Source: Chthonobacter rhizosphaerae
Lineage (GTDB): Bacteria > Pseudomonadota > Alphaproteobacteria > Rhizobiales > Pleomorphomonadaceae
NCBI RefSeq assembly: GCF_013839525.1
Contig: NZ_JACDIS010000003.1
Coordinates: 310,001-374,000 of the forward strand
Length of the DNA stretch: 64,000 bases
Reading direction: 5' to 3'
A program made the position numbers and the translations under genes. Below the pieces are notes generated by a model, which saw only the letters and a program-made list of their open reading frames with translations, was not told the DNA's origin and made no database searches. Of the stretch, positions 17,276-24,990 are shown piece after piece (within the stretch, counting starts at the first letter, position 1; the number at the start of each line of letters is the position of its first letter).

Positions 17276-17652
17276 TCGGATCTCCTCCGGTCGTCGGCGA
17301 CGAGGCGCAGCAGCGGCTTGCCCGTGGCGGCGCAGCGCAGGCCCGGGCCGAGAGGCTCGGCCCTGTCGAGCAGGCGAATGCCGCGCGTGCGGCGTTCGGT
17401 CGACAGGTCGGCCAGGTACTCGGTCGGGTCGCGATGGACCGGCAAGGCGTAAGCGGTGCGCAGGTCGTCGCGTGTCAGGCCAATGTCGGCGAGCAGATAG
17501 TCGTCGAGCTCGGCGATGCCTTTCAGACGCCGGCGGTTCTGCATGACCGTCCAGGCGTCGGCAAAGCCGCGAAACACCACGCGAAGCACGGCCGCGATGG
17601 TCGCGGCGCCCGAAGGGACGGGCCGGCTGGTGGCTGTCTTGGACGTGATCAT
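17272..17652 (-). CDS. DUF1127 protein with C-terminal extension
   Basis: 126 residues from the ATG at 17652, preferred over an upstream start because GGGGAG lies 7 bp before it. The DUF1127 core is near residues 40-80: a basic hydrophobic helix, then L-D-D-Y-L-L-A-D-I-G-L-T-R-D-D-L. Canonical DUF1127 proteins are about 45-90 residues with an arginine-rich end. This one continues for about 40 residues with R-R-T-R-G-I-R-L and ends D-D-R-R-R-S-E. In Agrobacterium and Brucella such proteins are linked to stress, phosphate and carbohydrate physiology and RNA turnover, some as VtlR targets. It shares an upstream box with the next DUF1127 gene. Confidence 0.85.
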   Translation of the reverse strand: MITSKTATSRPVPSGAATIAAVLRVVFRGFADAWTVMQNRRRLKGIAELDDYLLADIGLTRDDLRTAYALPVHRDPTEYLADLSTERRTRGIRLLDRAEPLGPGLRCAATGKPLLRLVADDRRRSE

Positions 17653-17761
17653 GGCAGTCTCCCCGAAAAACAGAAAAATGGTCGTGCGCCGCGTAACGTC
17701 GGGCGTCGGGACGGTTGGTGGGTTGAGGGGGGAAGTTGGAAACGTCGGCACCATGCAGACG

Positions 17762-17810
17762 CGTCGTCGATCAGTCCAACGAATGTTGTTGATGGCACCA
17801 ATCGACGACG
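17762..17810. repeat. 10 bp inverted repeat flanking the DUF1127 upstream box
   Basis: CGTCGTCGAT at 17762-17771 and ATCGACGACG at 17801-17810 are perfect inverted repeats 29 bp apart. They enclose most of the 17769-17787 box. This may be an extended regulator footprint or an RNA hairpin if transcription begins upstream. Confidence 0.6.
17769..17787 (-). promoter_or_regulatory. Shared upstream box, copy 1
   Basis: Plus-strand GATCAGTCCAACGAATGTT, 117 bp upstream of the first DUF1127 ATG. On the gene strand it reads AACATTCGTTGGACTGATC, where TTGGAC could serve as a -35 element. An almost identical copy lies at the same distance before the other DUF1127 gene. Proposed to be a LysR (VtlR-like) binding site. 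Confidence 0.6.
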
Positions 17811-17872
17811 CTTATGTTTCCCTGGCCTGCCGCCGGCACCCGGCCCGGGACGTCGTCACGATGGTGGCGACG

Positions 17873-18196
17873 TCAGCGTGCGGCACGCGCTTCCCTCCTC
17901 ATCTCCTCGATCTGGGCACGGCGGGCGCTGATCTGGGCGGCCCTCAAGTCCGCCAACCGCTGGCTGGGCTTCTCTCCGGCCTCGCTCGACAGCGCCTGAT
18001 GAACATCGCCCCGGCTGATACCGAGATCTGTCAGCATGCGATCGTCCATCTCCAGAAGCGCAAACGTGCGCCGCCGGTCGATCTCCGCGCTGACGATCCG
18101 GACGAGCCAGAGCCCGGCCGACAGAAGGCCCCGGCCGATGGAGCCGAGGATGGAGCCGCGCCGGGCGCTGCTCCGGTGGTCTATGATGATGGTCAT
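17873..18196 (-). CDS. DUF1127 protein
   Basis: 107 residues. It starts M-T-I-I-I-D-H-R-S and has a hydrophobic helix (L-L-S-A-G-L-W-L-V-R-I) followed by the DUF1127 signature R-R-T-F-A-L-L-E-M-D-D-R-M-L-T-D-L-G-I-S and an Arg/Ala-rich helical tail ending R-R-E-A-R-A-A-R. Longer than minimal DUF1127 proteins. Family members of similar length are known targets of VtlR-type LysR regulators in Brucella and Agrobacterium. It is divergent from the VtlR-like gene at 18496. GGAGACGACC directly before the ATG provides the ribosome site. Confidence 0.85.
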   Translation of the reverse strand: MTIIIDHRSSARRGSILGSIGRGLLSAGLWLVRIVSAEIDRRRTFALLEMDDRMLTDLGISRGDVHQALSSEAGEKPSQRLADLRAAQISARRAQIEEMRREARAAR

Positions 18197-18313
18197 GGTC
18201 GTCTCCTCGAAGGTTTTCCGTCCGCGGGCAAAGCTTCCCCGTTCGGGCAGACGGGGCTGCCCGGCGGTCGTGAAGGTCGATGTCCGATGGGACCAGATTG
18301 CCGGACCTCTATT

Positions 18314-18332
18314 GATCGGTCCAACGAATGTT
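18314..18332 (-). promoter_or_regulatory. Shared upstream box, copy 2
   Basis: Plus-strand GATCGGTCCAACGAATGTT, 118 bp upstream of the second DUF1127 ATG and differing from copy 1 at one base. It lies in the 299 bp divergent gap with the VtlR-like LysR gene, where LysR autoregulatory sites are usually found. TTGGAC on the gene strand is a possible -35. Confidence 0.65.
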
Positions 18333-18495
18333 TGTAATCTAAGTCATCACAGGCGTTGATGGTTGGTCAGACCCGATCGGCCTGCCCGCCGTGGATCGCA
18401 TGCCGATCGACGGCGGGTCTGTGACGAATATCACCCGCGGACGCGCTGTCCGCGACCCGAAAACCGAACGCCGTCCTCTCGCTCCGGGAGTTCCC

Positions 18496-19389
18496 ATGAA
18501 CGTCCTCGACCTCGACCAGCTCCGCACCTTCGTGGCCATCGCCGAGATGGGCTCCTTCACGGCCGCCGCCGACGTGGTGCACAAGACCCAGTCGGCGGTC
18601 AGCATGCAGATGCGGCGCCTGGAGGAGCGGGTCGGCCGTCCGATCTTCACCCGCGACGGACGGCAGAGCCGGCTGACGGAGGACGGGCGCCGGCTGCTGG
18701 AATACGCCCGGCGGATGATCCGCCTCAACGACGAGACCCTGTCGGCCTTCCTGGACCCGGGCCTTGCCGGCACCATCCGGCTCGGCATTCCGGACGACTA
18801 CGCCGACCGGCTGCTGCCGATGGTGCTCGCCGGCTTCAGCCGCATCAATCCGGCGATTGACATCTACGTGGACTGCCAGCGCACATCGGTGATCCACGAG
18901 ATGATCCGCAACAGCGAGCTGGACCTCGGCATCATCAGCTACGGCGGCAATTTCCCGTCGGCCGGCGAGGTGATCCGCCGCGAGCAGCTCTATTGGGTTT
19001 CCGCCCGCGACCACTGCACCCACGAGCTCGACCCGCTGCCGCTCGCCCTCGGCCCGGAGGACTGCTGCTGGCGGTCGGAGGCGGTGCGGGCGCTGGACCG
19101 CATCGGCCGGCGCTTCCGGGTGGTCTATACGAGCGGCGCGGCGCTCGCCCAGACCGGGGCGGTGCTGGCGGGGCTGGCGGTTTCGGTGCTGCCGGAAAGC
19201 GCGCTGCGCGCCAATATGCGCGTGCTCGGCGCCCGGGAGGGCTTCCCGGACCTGTCCTGGACGGAGATCGGCCTGATCCGGGCCGAACACGCCAAGCACC
19301 CGATCCACGACGCGCTCGCCAACCACATCACCACGTCGCTGGGCAACCTGTCGGTGGTGTCGTCGCCGGTGGTGGTGGCGGCCGAGTGA
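18496..19389 (+). CDS. VtlR/LsrB-like LysR-family regulator
   Basis: 297 residues from the ATG at 18496, which has GGGAG 5 bp upstream and gives M-N-V-L-D-L-D-Q-L-R-T-F-V-A-I. The HTH (residues 1-62) includes V-H-K-T-Q-S-A-V-S-M-Q-M-R-R-L-E-E-R-V-G, and the effector domain has I-R-L-G-I-P-D-D-Y-A-D-R and L-A-V-S-V-L-P-E-S-A-L-R. These blocks closely resemble what I recall of Brucella VtlR and Agrobacterium/Sinorhizobium LsrB, which activate AbcR small RNAs and small DUF1127 genes. Two DUF1127 genes sit immediately beside it, which supports the assignment. No AbcR-like small RNA was recognised here. Confidence 0.85.
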   Translation: MNVLDLDQLRTFVAIAEMGSFTAAADVVHKTQSAVSMQMRRLEERVGRPIFTRDGRQSRLTEDGRRLLEYARRMIRLNDETLSAFLDPGLAGTIRLGIPDDYADRLLPMVLAGFSRINPAIDIYVDCQRTSVIHEMIRNSELDLGIISYGGNFPSAGEVIRREQLYWVSARDHCTHELDPLPLALGPEDCCWRSEAVRALDRIGRRFRVVYTSGAALAQTGAVLAGLAVSVLPESALRANMRVLGAREGFPDLSWTEIGLIRAEHAKHPIHDALANHITTSLGNLSVVSSPVVVAAE

Positions 19390-19402
19390 CGGGAGGTCGG
19401 CC

Positions 19403-20338
19403 TCAGCGCTTGCCGCGGCTGAGGACCACGAGGTTGCCGACGATGACGGCCATGAGGCCGGCGATGGCGACGGGCGTCCACACATAGCCTTCGAACACGG
19501 TGGAGATGCCGAGGGCGAACACCGGGAAGATGACGGTGGCGTAGCCGGCCCGGGCCGCGCCGATGCGGCCGAGGAGCGTCAGGTAGGACGCGAAGGCGAT
19601 CACCGACGAGACGATCGAGAGCCAGAACAGGCTGCCGATGTAGGCGGTCGTCCACTCGATCTCGAAGGTGCGGCCGTTGACGAGCGCGAGCGCCACCATG
19701 ACGCCGGCGCCATAGACCATGCCCCACGCGTTGGTGGAGACCACCGGCAGGCCGCGCGCCTGGTTGGCGCCGGAGATCATGTTGCCGGTGCAGAAGCTGA
19801 CCGTGCCGGCGATGCAGAAGCCGAGCCCGACGGCGGCCGCGTGGTCGAACTCCGCCCCGGCGATCTCCGGCCAGAACACCAGCCCGATGCCGACGAAGCC
19901 GATGAGCGCGCCGAGCGCGACCCGGGGCACGATGCCCTGGCGGAACACCACGGCCGCCATGACGAGGTTCACCACGGAGGCGAGCGAGAAGACCACCGAC
20001 AAGAGGCCGGAGGCGAGGACCTGGCCGCCGAGATAGAAGAGGTAGAAGTTGGTGGAGAAGAGAAGCGCGCCCTGGATGGCGAAACGGGCGTGATCCTTCA
20101 GCGGAAACCGGAACTTCTGCCCGGCGGCGGCGACCCAGCCGATCATGATCATGGCGGACAGGATGAAGCGCCAGGCGACCGACACTTCCGGCGCCACGGT
20201 GCCGACCTGCATCTTGAGGGCGATCCAGCTCGTCGACCAGGCGAACACCGTAATGGCGTAGAGGGCGAAGTCGAACAGCGTGAAGGGCGCAAGCTGCGGC
20301 CTTGCGGCGGCAGCGTCGGTCGGGGCCATGGCGGTCAT
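19403..20338 (-). CDS. EamA/DMT-family transporter
   Basis: About 311 residues from the ATG at 20338 (M-T-A-M-A-P-T). About ten hydrophobic segments are visible, arranged as two five-helix EamA halves. An example is L-F-D-F-A-L-Y-A-I-T-V-F-A-W-S-T-S-W-I-A-L-K in the first helix, which matches the usual W-x-x-x-x-x-x-x-K pattern. Such permeases export metabolites or drugs, and the substrate is unknown. The protein ends S-R-G-K-R. Convergent with the VtlR-like gene (13 bp gap). The palindrome at 20438 lies about 100 bp upstream of its start. Confidence 0.87.
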   Translation of the reverse strand: MTAMAPTDAAAARPQLAPFTLFDFALYAITVFAWSTSWIALKMQVGTVAPEVSVAWRFILSAMIMIGWVAAAGQKFRFPLKDHARFAIQGALLFSTNFYLFYLGGQVLASGLLSVVFSLASVVNLVMAAVVFRQGIVPRVALGALIGFVGIGLVFWPEIAGAEFDHAAAVGLGFCIAGTVSFCTGNMISGANQARGLPVVSTNAWGMVYGAGVMVALALVNGRTFEIEWTTAYIGSLFWLSIVSSVIAFASYLTLLGRIGAARAGYATVIFPVFALGISTVFEGYVWTPVAIAGLMAVIVGNLVVLSRGKR

Positions 20339-20437
20339 CGGGGGTCCAATCGAAGAGCCTCTGCCGCCGGGCCGGAAACGACGAACGCGGCGCTCTCCTA
20401 TGTGCGCCGCGCCGCAGCAAAGGTCCAACCGCGTTTC

Positions 20438-20454
20438 GTGATCGAATTGATCAC
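20438..20454. promoter_or_regulatory. 17 bp palindrome upstream of the EamA transporter
   Basis: GTGATCGAATTGATCAC: perfect 6 bp arms around a 5 bp centre, extended weakly by TTC/GAA outside. It lies 100 bp upstream of the transporter start and 39 bp beyond the end of the LysE gene. A plausible dimeric regulator site. The binding protein is not identifiable. Confidence 0.45.
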
Positions 20455-20492
20455 ACGAATTGATGGATCGTTGCGATCGCACGCACGCCGCG

Positions 20493-21104
20493 TCAGCGCG
20501 CCACCACGGCGGCGGCCGCGCCCGCCATCATGACGCCGGCGGAGCGGTTGAGCCGGCGGAGCGCCCGCGGGCTACGGAAGAGGTCGCGCGCGCCGGACGC
20601 GGCGGCCGCGTAGGCGGAGCCGATCAGCGTGAGGAGGACCATGACGATGCCGGCGAGTTCGGCGAAGCCGAGCGCGGTCAACCGGTCGAGCGGCACCAGG
20701 GTGGGCAGGAGGGCGAGGTAGAAGACCATGGTCTTCGGATTGCCGAGCGTCAGCGACAGGCCCGCCGCGAAGGTGCGCCAGGGCCCCTGCTCCTTGGAGG
20801 CGGCCACGTCCGACGCGGTGGGGTTCGCCGTCCAGAGCTTCACCGCCAGATAGACCAGATAGGCGGCGCCGATGTACTTGATGACGAGGAACACCGTCCC
20901 GAAGCTCTGCGCCACGGCCGCGAGCCCGAACACCGCGAAGGACAGGTAGACGAGATCGCCGGCGACGAGCCCGAGCACCATCGGGAACGCGCCCCGGAAG
21001 CCGGCGCCGAGGCCGCGCGCCACGATCGCCGCCATGCCGGGTCCGGGCGAGGCGGCCGCGATCGCGAACGCCACCGCGAAGGCGATCAGGGTCATCGGGT
21101 CCAT
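20493..21104 (-). CDS. LysE-family amino-acid exporter
   Basis: 203 residues from the ATG at 21104, with GGAGGA 6 bp upstream (start M-D-P-M-T-L-I-A-F). Six hydrophobic segments and the LysE/RhtB signature A-A-A-S-P-G-P-G-M-A-A-I-V-A-R-G-L-G-A-G-F-R at residues 16-37, plus G-N-P-K-T-M-V-F-Y near residue 120. These proteins export amino acids or derivatives across the inner membrane. It is the gene before the EamA transporter on the same strand, with 154 bp between them. Confidence 0.92.
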   Translation of the reverse strand: MDPMTLIAFAVAFAIAAASPGPGMAAIVARGLGAGFRGAFPMVLGLVAGDLVYLSFAVFGLAAVAQSFGTVFLVIKYIGAAYLVYLAVKLWTANPTASDVAASKEQGPWRTFAAGLSLTLGNPKTMVFYLALLPTLVPLDRLTALGFAELAGIVMVLLTLIGSAYAAAASGARDLFRSPRALRRLNRSAGVMMAGAAAAVVAR

Positions 21105-21353
21105 GGGCAGTCCTCCGGCACTGGCCGTCTGGCGCGGCCTCCTTCGGGCGATCGTGCCCCGAAGGCCGCGCCCGCTGTTCAGTTTTGCCCGACCCGGCAA
21201 AGCCGCGCCACCCGATTTTCGGAGGATCCGCCGCCGGCCCGTCCGGTTCGCCATGCCGCCGCCGCGCGTCTCATCCGCGCCGGATCGGGTTTCCATCGAC
21301 CGGAGCGCCCTGTAGTGTGATCACAAATCGTCCCGAACCTTCCCGGACCCCTC

Positions 21354-22055
21354 ATGCGCATTCTCGTGGTGGAAAACTATGCCGGCACCCATCTCGGCCT
21401 CGTCGCGCGGGCTCTCGCCGAGGCGGAGGCGGAGGTGGACCTGCGCCTCATGTACAAGGGCGATCCGCTGCCGGAGACGAGCGGCGGCTACGACGGGCTG
21501 GTTGTGCTCGGCGGCGGGCAGAACGCCCTTGCGGACGACGAGCACCCCTATCTGCCGGCGCTCGCCCGGCTGACCCGCGCGTTCGGGGCGGACGACAAGG
21601 CGGTGCTCGGCATCTGCCTCGGCAGCCAGGTGGTCGCGCGGGGCCACGGGGCCACCAACATCCTCGGCCGGCCGATCGAGATCGGTTGGAAGACGGTGAC
21701 GCCCACGGACGAGGGCCGCCGCGACCCGGTGATTTCCGCCCTCGGCGACGGCGCGCCGCTGTTCCACTGGCACACGGACACGTTCACCCTGCCGCCCGAC
21801 GCCATCCACCTCGCCTCCAGCGAGCAGACCGCCAACCAGGCGTTCCGGATCGGCCGGGCCGTTTACGGCATCCAGTTCCACTTCGAGGCCGACCGGACGT
21901 TGGTGTCGGAGTGGACGAACGGCTACCCGCACCTCCTCAAGGGTGACGCCGCCGAATGGCCGGCCCGCCACGAACGCGACCGCCACACGCTGGGCGCGAC
22001 GGCGGACGCGACCGGCCTGGAGGTGGCGCGGGCCTGGGTGAAGCTGGCGCGGTGA
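21354..22055 (+). CDS. Class I glutamine amidotransferase (GuaA-like, stand-alone)
   Basis: 233 residues. The glutaminase triad is visible: Cys in V-L-G-I-C-L-G-S-Q at about residue 88, and His in Y-G-I-Q-F-H-F-E-A at about residue 180 with the nearby Glu. There is no synthetase domain, so this is a stand-alone GATase1 of the kind annotated as GMP-synthase-like. These may hydrolyse gamma-glutamyl compounds, since some relatives act on gamma-glutamyl-polyamines. The actual substrate is not evident. Monocistronic, divergent from the LysE gene. Confidence 0.9.
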   Translation: MRILVVENYAGTHLGLVARALAEAEAEVDLRLMYKGDPLPETSGGYDGLVVLGGGQNALADDEHPYLPALARLTRAFGADDKAVLGICLGSQVVARGHGATNILGRPIEIGWKTVTPTDEGRRDPVISALGDGAPLFHWHTDTFTLPPDAIHLASSEQTANQAFRIGRAVYGIQFHFEADRTLVSEWTNGYPHLLKGDAAEWPARHERDRHTLGATADATGLEVARAWVKLAR

Positions 22056-22183
22056 CGGGGGAGTGATCGGTCCCAGATGGGGCCGTTCGGTCCTGGAGGG
22101 GGCTTTCGGTCTCGAAAGGGACGGTCGTTCCGCGGCTTACGTGGAGCGTTCGTCCAGAGCACCCGCCCGACCGCGACCGTCAT

Positions 22184-22273
22184 CCCGGCGAAAGCCGGGT
22201 TCATGCTGGCGGAGGGCTCAGGCGAGCGCTGGCGGGTTCGCGACGGTCGGTTGAGCCCCGGCCTTCGCCGGGG
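22184..22273. repeat. Inverted pair of CCCGGCGAAAGCCGGG palindromes
   Basis: CCCGGC-GAAA-GCCGGG at 22184-22199 (preceded by GTCAT) and CCCCGGC-CTTC-GCCGGGG at 22256-22273 (followed by TGACG). They are the same element in opposite orientation, in the 324 bp convergent gap between the amidotransferase and rsmE. They are likely mobile palindromic repeats and may end transcription from both genes. I see nothing else in this gap. Confidence 0.7.
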
Positions 22274-22379
22274 TGACGGCGTTCGGGTCGGCGGTCCGCA
22301 GGCACGGATGGCGGGAGGACGGCCCGCCGTGACGAACCCGGCAAGCAGCCGTCGACGCGTGGAAGCGTCGTGCGCGTCC

Positions 22380-23126
22380 TTACCAGTCCCCGACCGTCGC
22401 CTGGATCACCGCGAGGGCGGCCACGGCAGCGGTGTCGGCCCTAAGGATGCGGGGGCCGAGGGGGATCGGGGTGACGAAGGGCAGCGCGCGGAGGGTGCGC
22501 CGTTCCGCGTCGGAGAAGCCGCCTTCCGGGCCGATCAGCACGGCGAGCGGCCCCGGCCCCAGCGCCGCGAGCGTCGTCACGGGATTGGTCGTCTCCTCGC
22601 CCTCGTCGCAGAAGATCAGCCGCCGGCCGGGCTCGTCGACGGCGAAGCGGGCGAGCGCGCGGTCGAGCTTCTCCTCCGGCTCCACCGCGGGCACATGGAG
22701 GACGCCGCACTGCTCGGCCGCCTCGACGACATTCGCCTGCATGCGCTCCAGGTTAACCCGGCTTGCCTGGGTGTGCTGGGTCAGCACGGGACGCATGCGG
22801 CCGACGCCCATCTCCACCGCCTTCTGGACCATGTAGTCGAGCCGGGCGTGCTTCAGCGGCGCGAACAGATAAAGGAGATCCGGCGCGGGCGGCTGCGGCC
22901 GGCTGCGGGCCTCCACGGCGAGTTCGGCGGCCTTCCGGCCGGTCTGGACCACGCGGGCGCGGAACTCGCCGGACGCGCCGTCGAAAACGAGGACGGACGC
23001 GCCGTCGGCGAGCCGGAGCACGGCGAGGAGATAGTTGGCCTGCTCCCGCTCCAGCGGGACCGTGGCGCCCTCGGCGATCGGACCCGGGACGTGGAGACGA
23101 GGCGTGCGGAAGTCGGAATGGGCCAT
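22380..23126 (-). CDS. rsmE: 16S rRNA (uracil-1498-N3)-methyltransferase RsmE
   Basis: 248 residues. The SPOUT trefoil-knot motif [12 protein letters not shown] is at about residue 190 and [11 protein letters not shown] near 220, both diagnostic of RsmE. The N-terminal PUA-like region carries R-L-H-V. It methylates N3 of U1498 in 16S rRNA. It is convergent with the amidotransferase and divergent from xseA. The ATG at 23126 is used, giving M-A-H-S-D-F-R-T-P. Confidence 0.93.
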   Translation of the reverse strand: MAHSDFRTPRLHVPGPIAEGATVPLEREQANYLLAVLRLADGASVLVFDGASGEFRARVVQTGRKAAELAVEARSRPQPPAPDLLYLFAPLKHARLDYMVQKAVEMGVGRMRPVLTQHTQASRVNLERMQANVVEAAEQCGVLHVPAVEPEEKLDRALARFAVDEPGRRLIFCDEGEETTNPVTTLAALGPGPLAVLIGPEGGFSDAERRTLRALPFVTPIPLGPRILRADTAAVAALAVIQATVGDW

Positions 23127-23266
23127 GGGCCGGTCCTAGCACGGCAGGGGCCCAGAGGGGAGACATCCGGGCCGGCGTTGCAGGCGGAGCGCCCGGATCG
23201 CCGTCATCCACCGTCGTGTCGGCCCGAACTCTTGACCTCGCGGCGGCCTTGTGCCCCTTTCGTTCT

Positions 23267-24721
23267 ATGAGCGATACCCTTCCGAACGTCGCCGAGTATA
23301 CCGTCTCCGAGATCTCCTTCGCGCTGAAGCGCACGGTGGAGGAGCAGTTCGGGCACGTGCGGGTGCGCGGGGAGATCTCCGGCTACCGCGGGCCGCACTC
23401 GTCCGGCCACGCCTATTTCGCCCTCAAGGACGACGCCGCCCGCCTGGAGGCGGTGGTCTGGCGCACGGCCTTCTCGCGGCTCCGGTTCAAGCCGGAAGAG
23501 GGCATGGAGGTGATCGCCACCGGCAAGCTCACCACCTTCCCGGGCTCGTCCAAATACCAGATCGTGATCGAGTCGCTGGAGCCGGCCGGCATCGGCGCCC
23601 TGATGGCGCTCCTCGACGAGCGCAAGCGCAAGCTGGCCGCGGAGGGTCTGTTCGACCCCGCCCGCAAGCGGCCGCTGCCCTTCCTGCCGAAGGTGGTGGG
23701 CGTCGTCACCTCGCCGACGGGCGCGGTCATCCGCGACATCCTCCACCGCATCGCCGACCGGTTTCCGGTGCACGTGCTCGTGTGGCCCGTGCGGGTGCAG
23801 GGCGAGACCTGCGGGGCGGAGGTGGCGGCCGGCATCCGGGGCTTCAACGCCCTGCCCGAGCACGGCGCCATTCCCCGGCCGGACGTGATCATCGTGGCGC
23901 GGGGCGGCGGATCGCTGGAGGATCTCTGGGGCTTCAACGACGAGGTGGTGGTGCGGGCCGCCGCCGAAAGCGGCATTCCGCTCGTCTCGGCCGTGGGCCA
24001 CGAGACCGACTGGACGCTGATCGACCACGCCGCCGACGTGCGCGCGCCGACGCCGACCGGCGCGGCGGAAATGGCCGTGCCGGTCCGCCGCGACCTCCTC
24101 GACCGTACCGACGACCTCACCCGGCGGCTGCGCGGCGCCATGGACCGGTCTATCGAGGCCCGGCGCACGGCTCTCCTCGCCGCCGCCCGCGCCCTCCCCC
24201 GCCCGCGCGACGTTCTCGCCCTGCCGCGCCAGCGGTTCGACACGGCGGCGGCAGCCCTGGCATCGGCGCTGCGCGCCAACACGGCGCTTCACCACCGGCG
24301 GTTCGAGCGCGTGGCGGCCCGCCTGTCGGTGGGCGTCCTGGACCGGGGCGGCGCGCTCTGCCGCGAGCGGCTCGGCGTGGCGGCACGCCAGGTGGACCGC
24401 GCGTTCTGCGTGTCGGTGGAGGCGCACCGGGCCCGCTTCCGCAACACGGTCTCGGTGTTCGACGCGGTGAACCACCGCGCCACCCTGAAGCGCGGTTTCG
24501 CGCTGATCCGGGACGAGGACGACCGGCCGGTGTTCGAGACCGGAAAGGTGGCGCCCGGCGCGCGCCTTTCCATCGAGTTCTGCGACGGCCGCGTCGGCGT
24601 GACGGCGGACGGGGAGGCAGGCTCGACGCCCCCGGAGCCGACCCGCGCCCCGCCGCCCAGGAAGGCGCGCCAGAAGGCAGACCCGGAGCCCGTGGCGGCC
24701 AAGCAGGGCTCGCTGTTCTAG
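23267..24721 (+). CDS. xseA: Exodeoxyribonuclease VII large subunit
   Basis: 484 residues from the ATG at 23267 ([15 protein letters not shown]). An OB-fold domain spans residues 10-110 ([10 protein letters not shown] and G-H-A-Y-F-A-L-K-D). A catalytic domain follows, with [28 protein letters not shown] and [10 protein letters not shown] coiled-coil region (about 280-420) and the terminal K-R-G-F-A-L-I strand complete the family layout. With XseB it degrades single-stranded DNA. The small subunit gene is not adjacent. The C-terminal 40 residues are Pro/Lys-rich. Confidence 0.95.
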   Translation: MSDTLPNVAEYTVSEISFALKRTVEEQFGHVRVRGEISGYRGPHSSGHAYFALKDDAARLEAVVWRTAFSRLRFKPEEGMEVIATGKLTTFPGSSKYQIVIESLEPAGIGALMALLDERKRKLAAEGLFDPARKRPLPFLPKVVGVVTSPTGAVIRDILHRIADRFPVHVLVWPVRVQGETCGAEVAAGIRGFNALPEHGAIPRPDVIIVARGGGSLEDLWGFNDEVVVRAAAESGIPLVSAVGHETDWTLIDHAADVRAPTPTGAAEMAVPVRRDLLDRTDDLTRRLRGAMDRSIEARRTALLAAARALPRPRDVLALPRQRFDTAAAALASALRANTALHHRRFERVAARLSVGVLDRGGALCRERLGVAARQVDRAFCVSVEAHRARFRNTVSVFDAVNHRATLKRGFALIRDEDDRPVFETGKVAPGARLSIEFCDGRVGVTADGEAGSTPPEPTRAPPPRKARQKADPEPVAAKQGSLF

Positions 24722-24990
24722 GGGACGGATTTTCCTCCTGGCTGGTCCGCCCGGGCGGACCATGCACGCGTTCCTCCGCGCGACCGGAAACCCATGGCCG
24801 GTCGGCCGGACGCCGACCATGACGGTCGAGATTCCGGGAAGGCTTTGCCCGACCGATTCCCCATTTTCTCCAGTCCGGAAACAATCCTTCTCTTTTTCGC
24901 TCAATGGACAATACCGACCATCGTCCGCTTCTATGCTGCGATAGACACGCGCCCGAAAACTTTCCCAGAACGCGTGCGGCGAGGTCCCCC

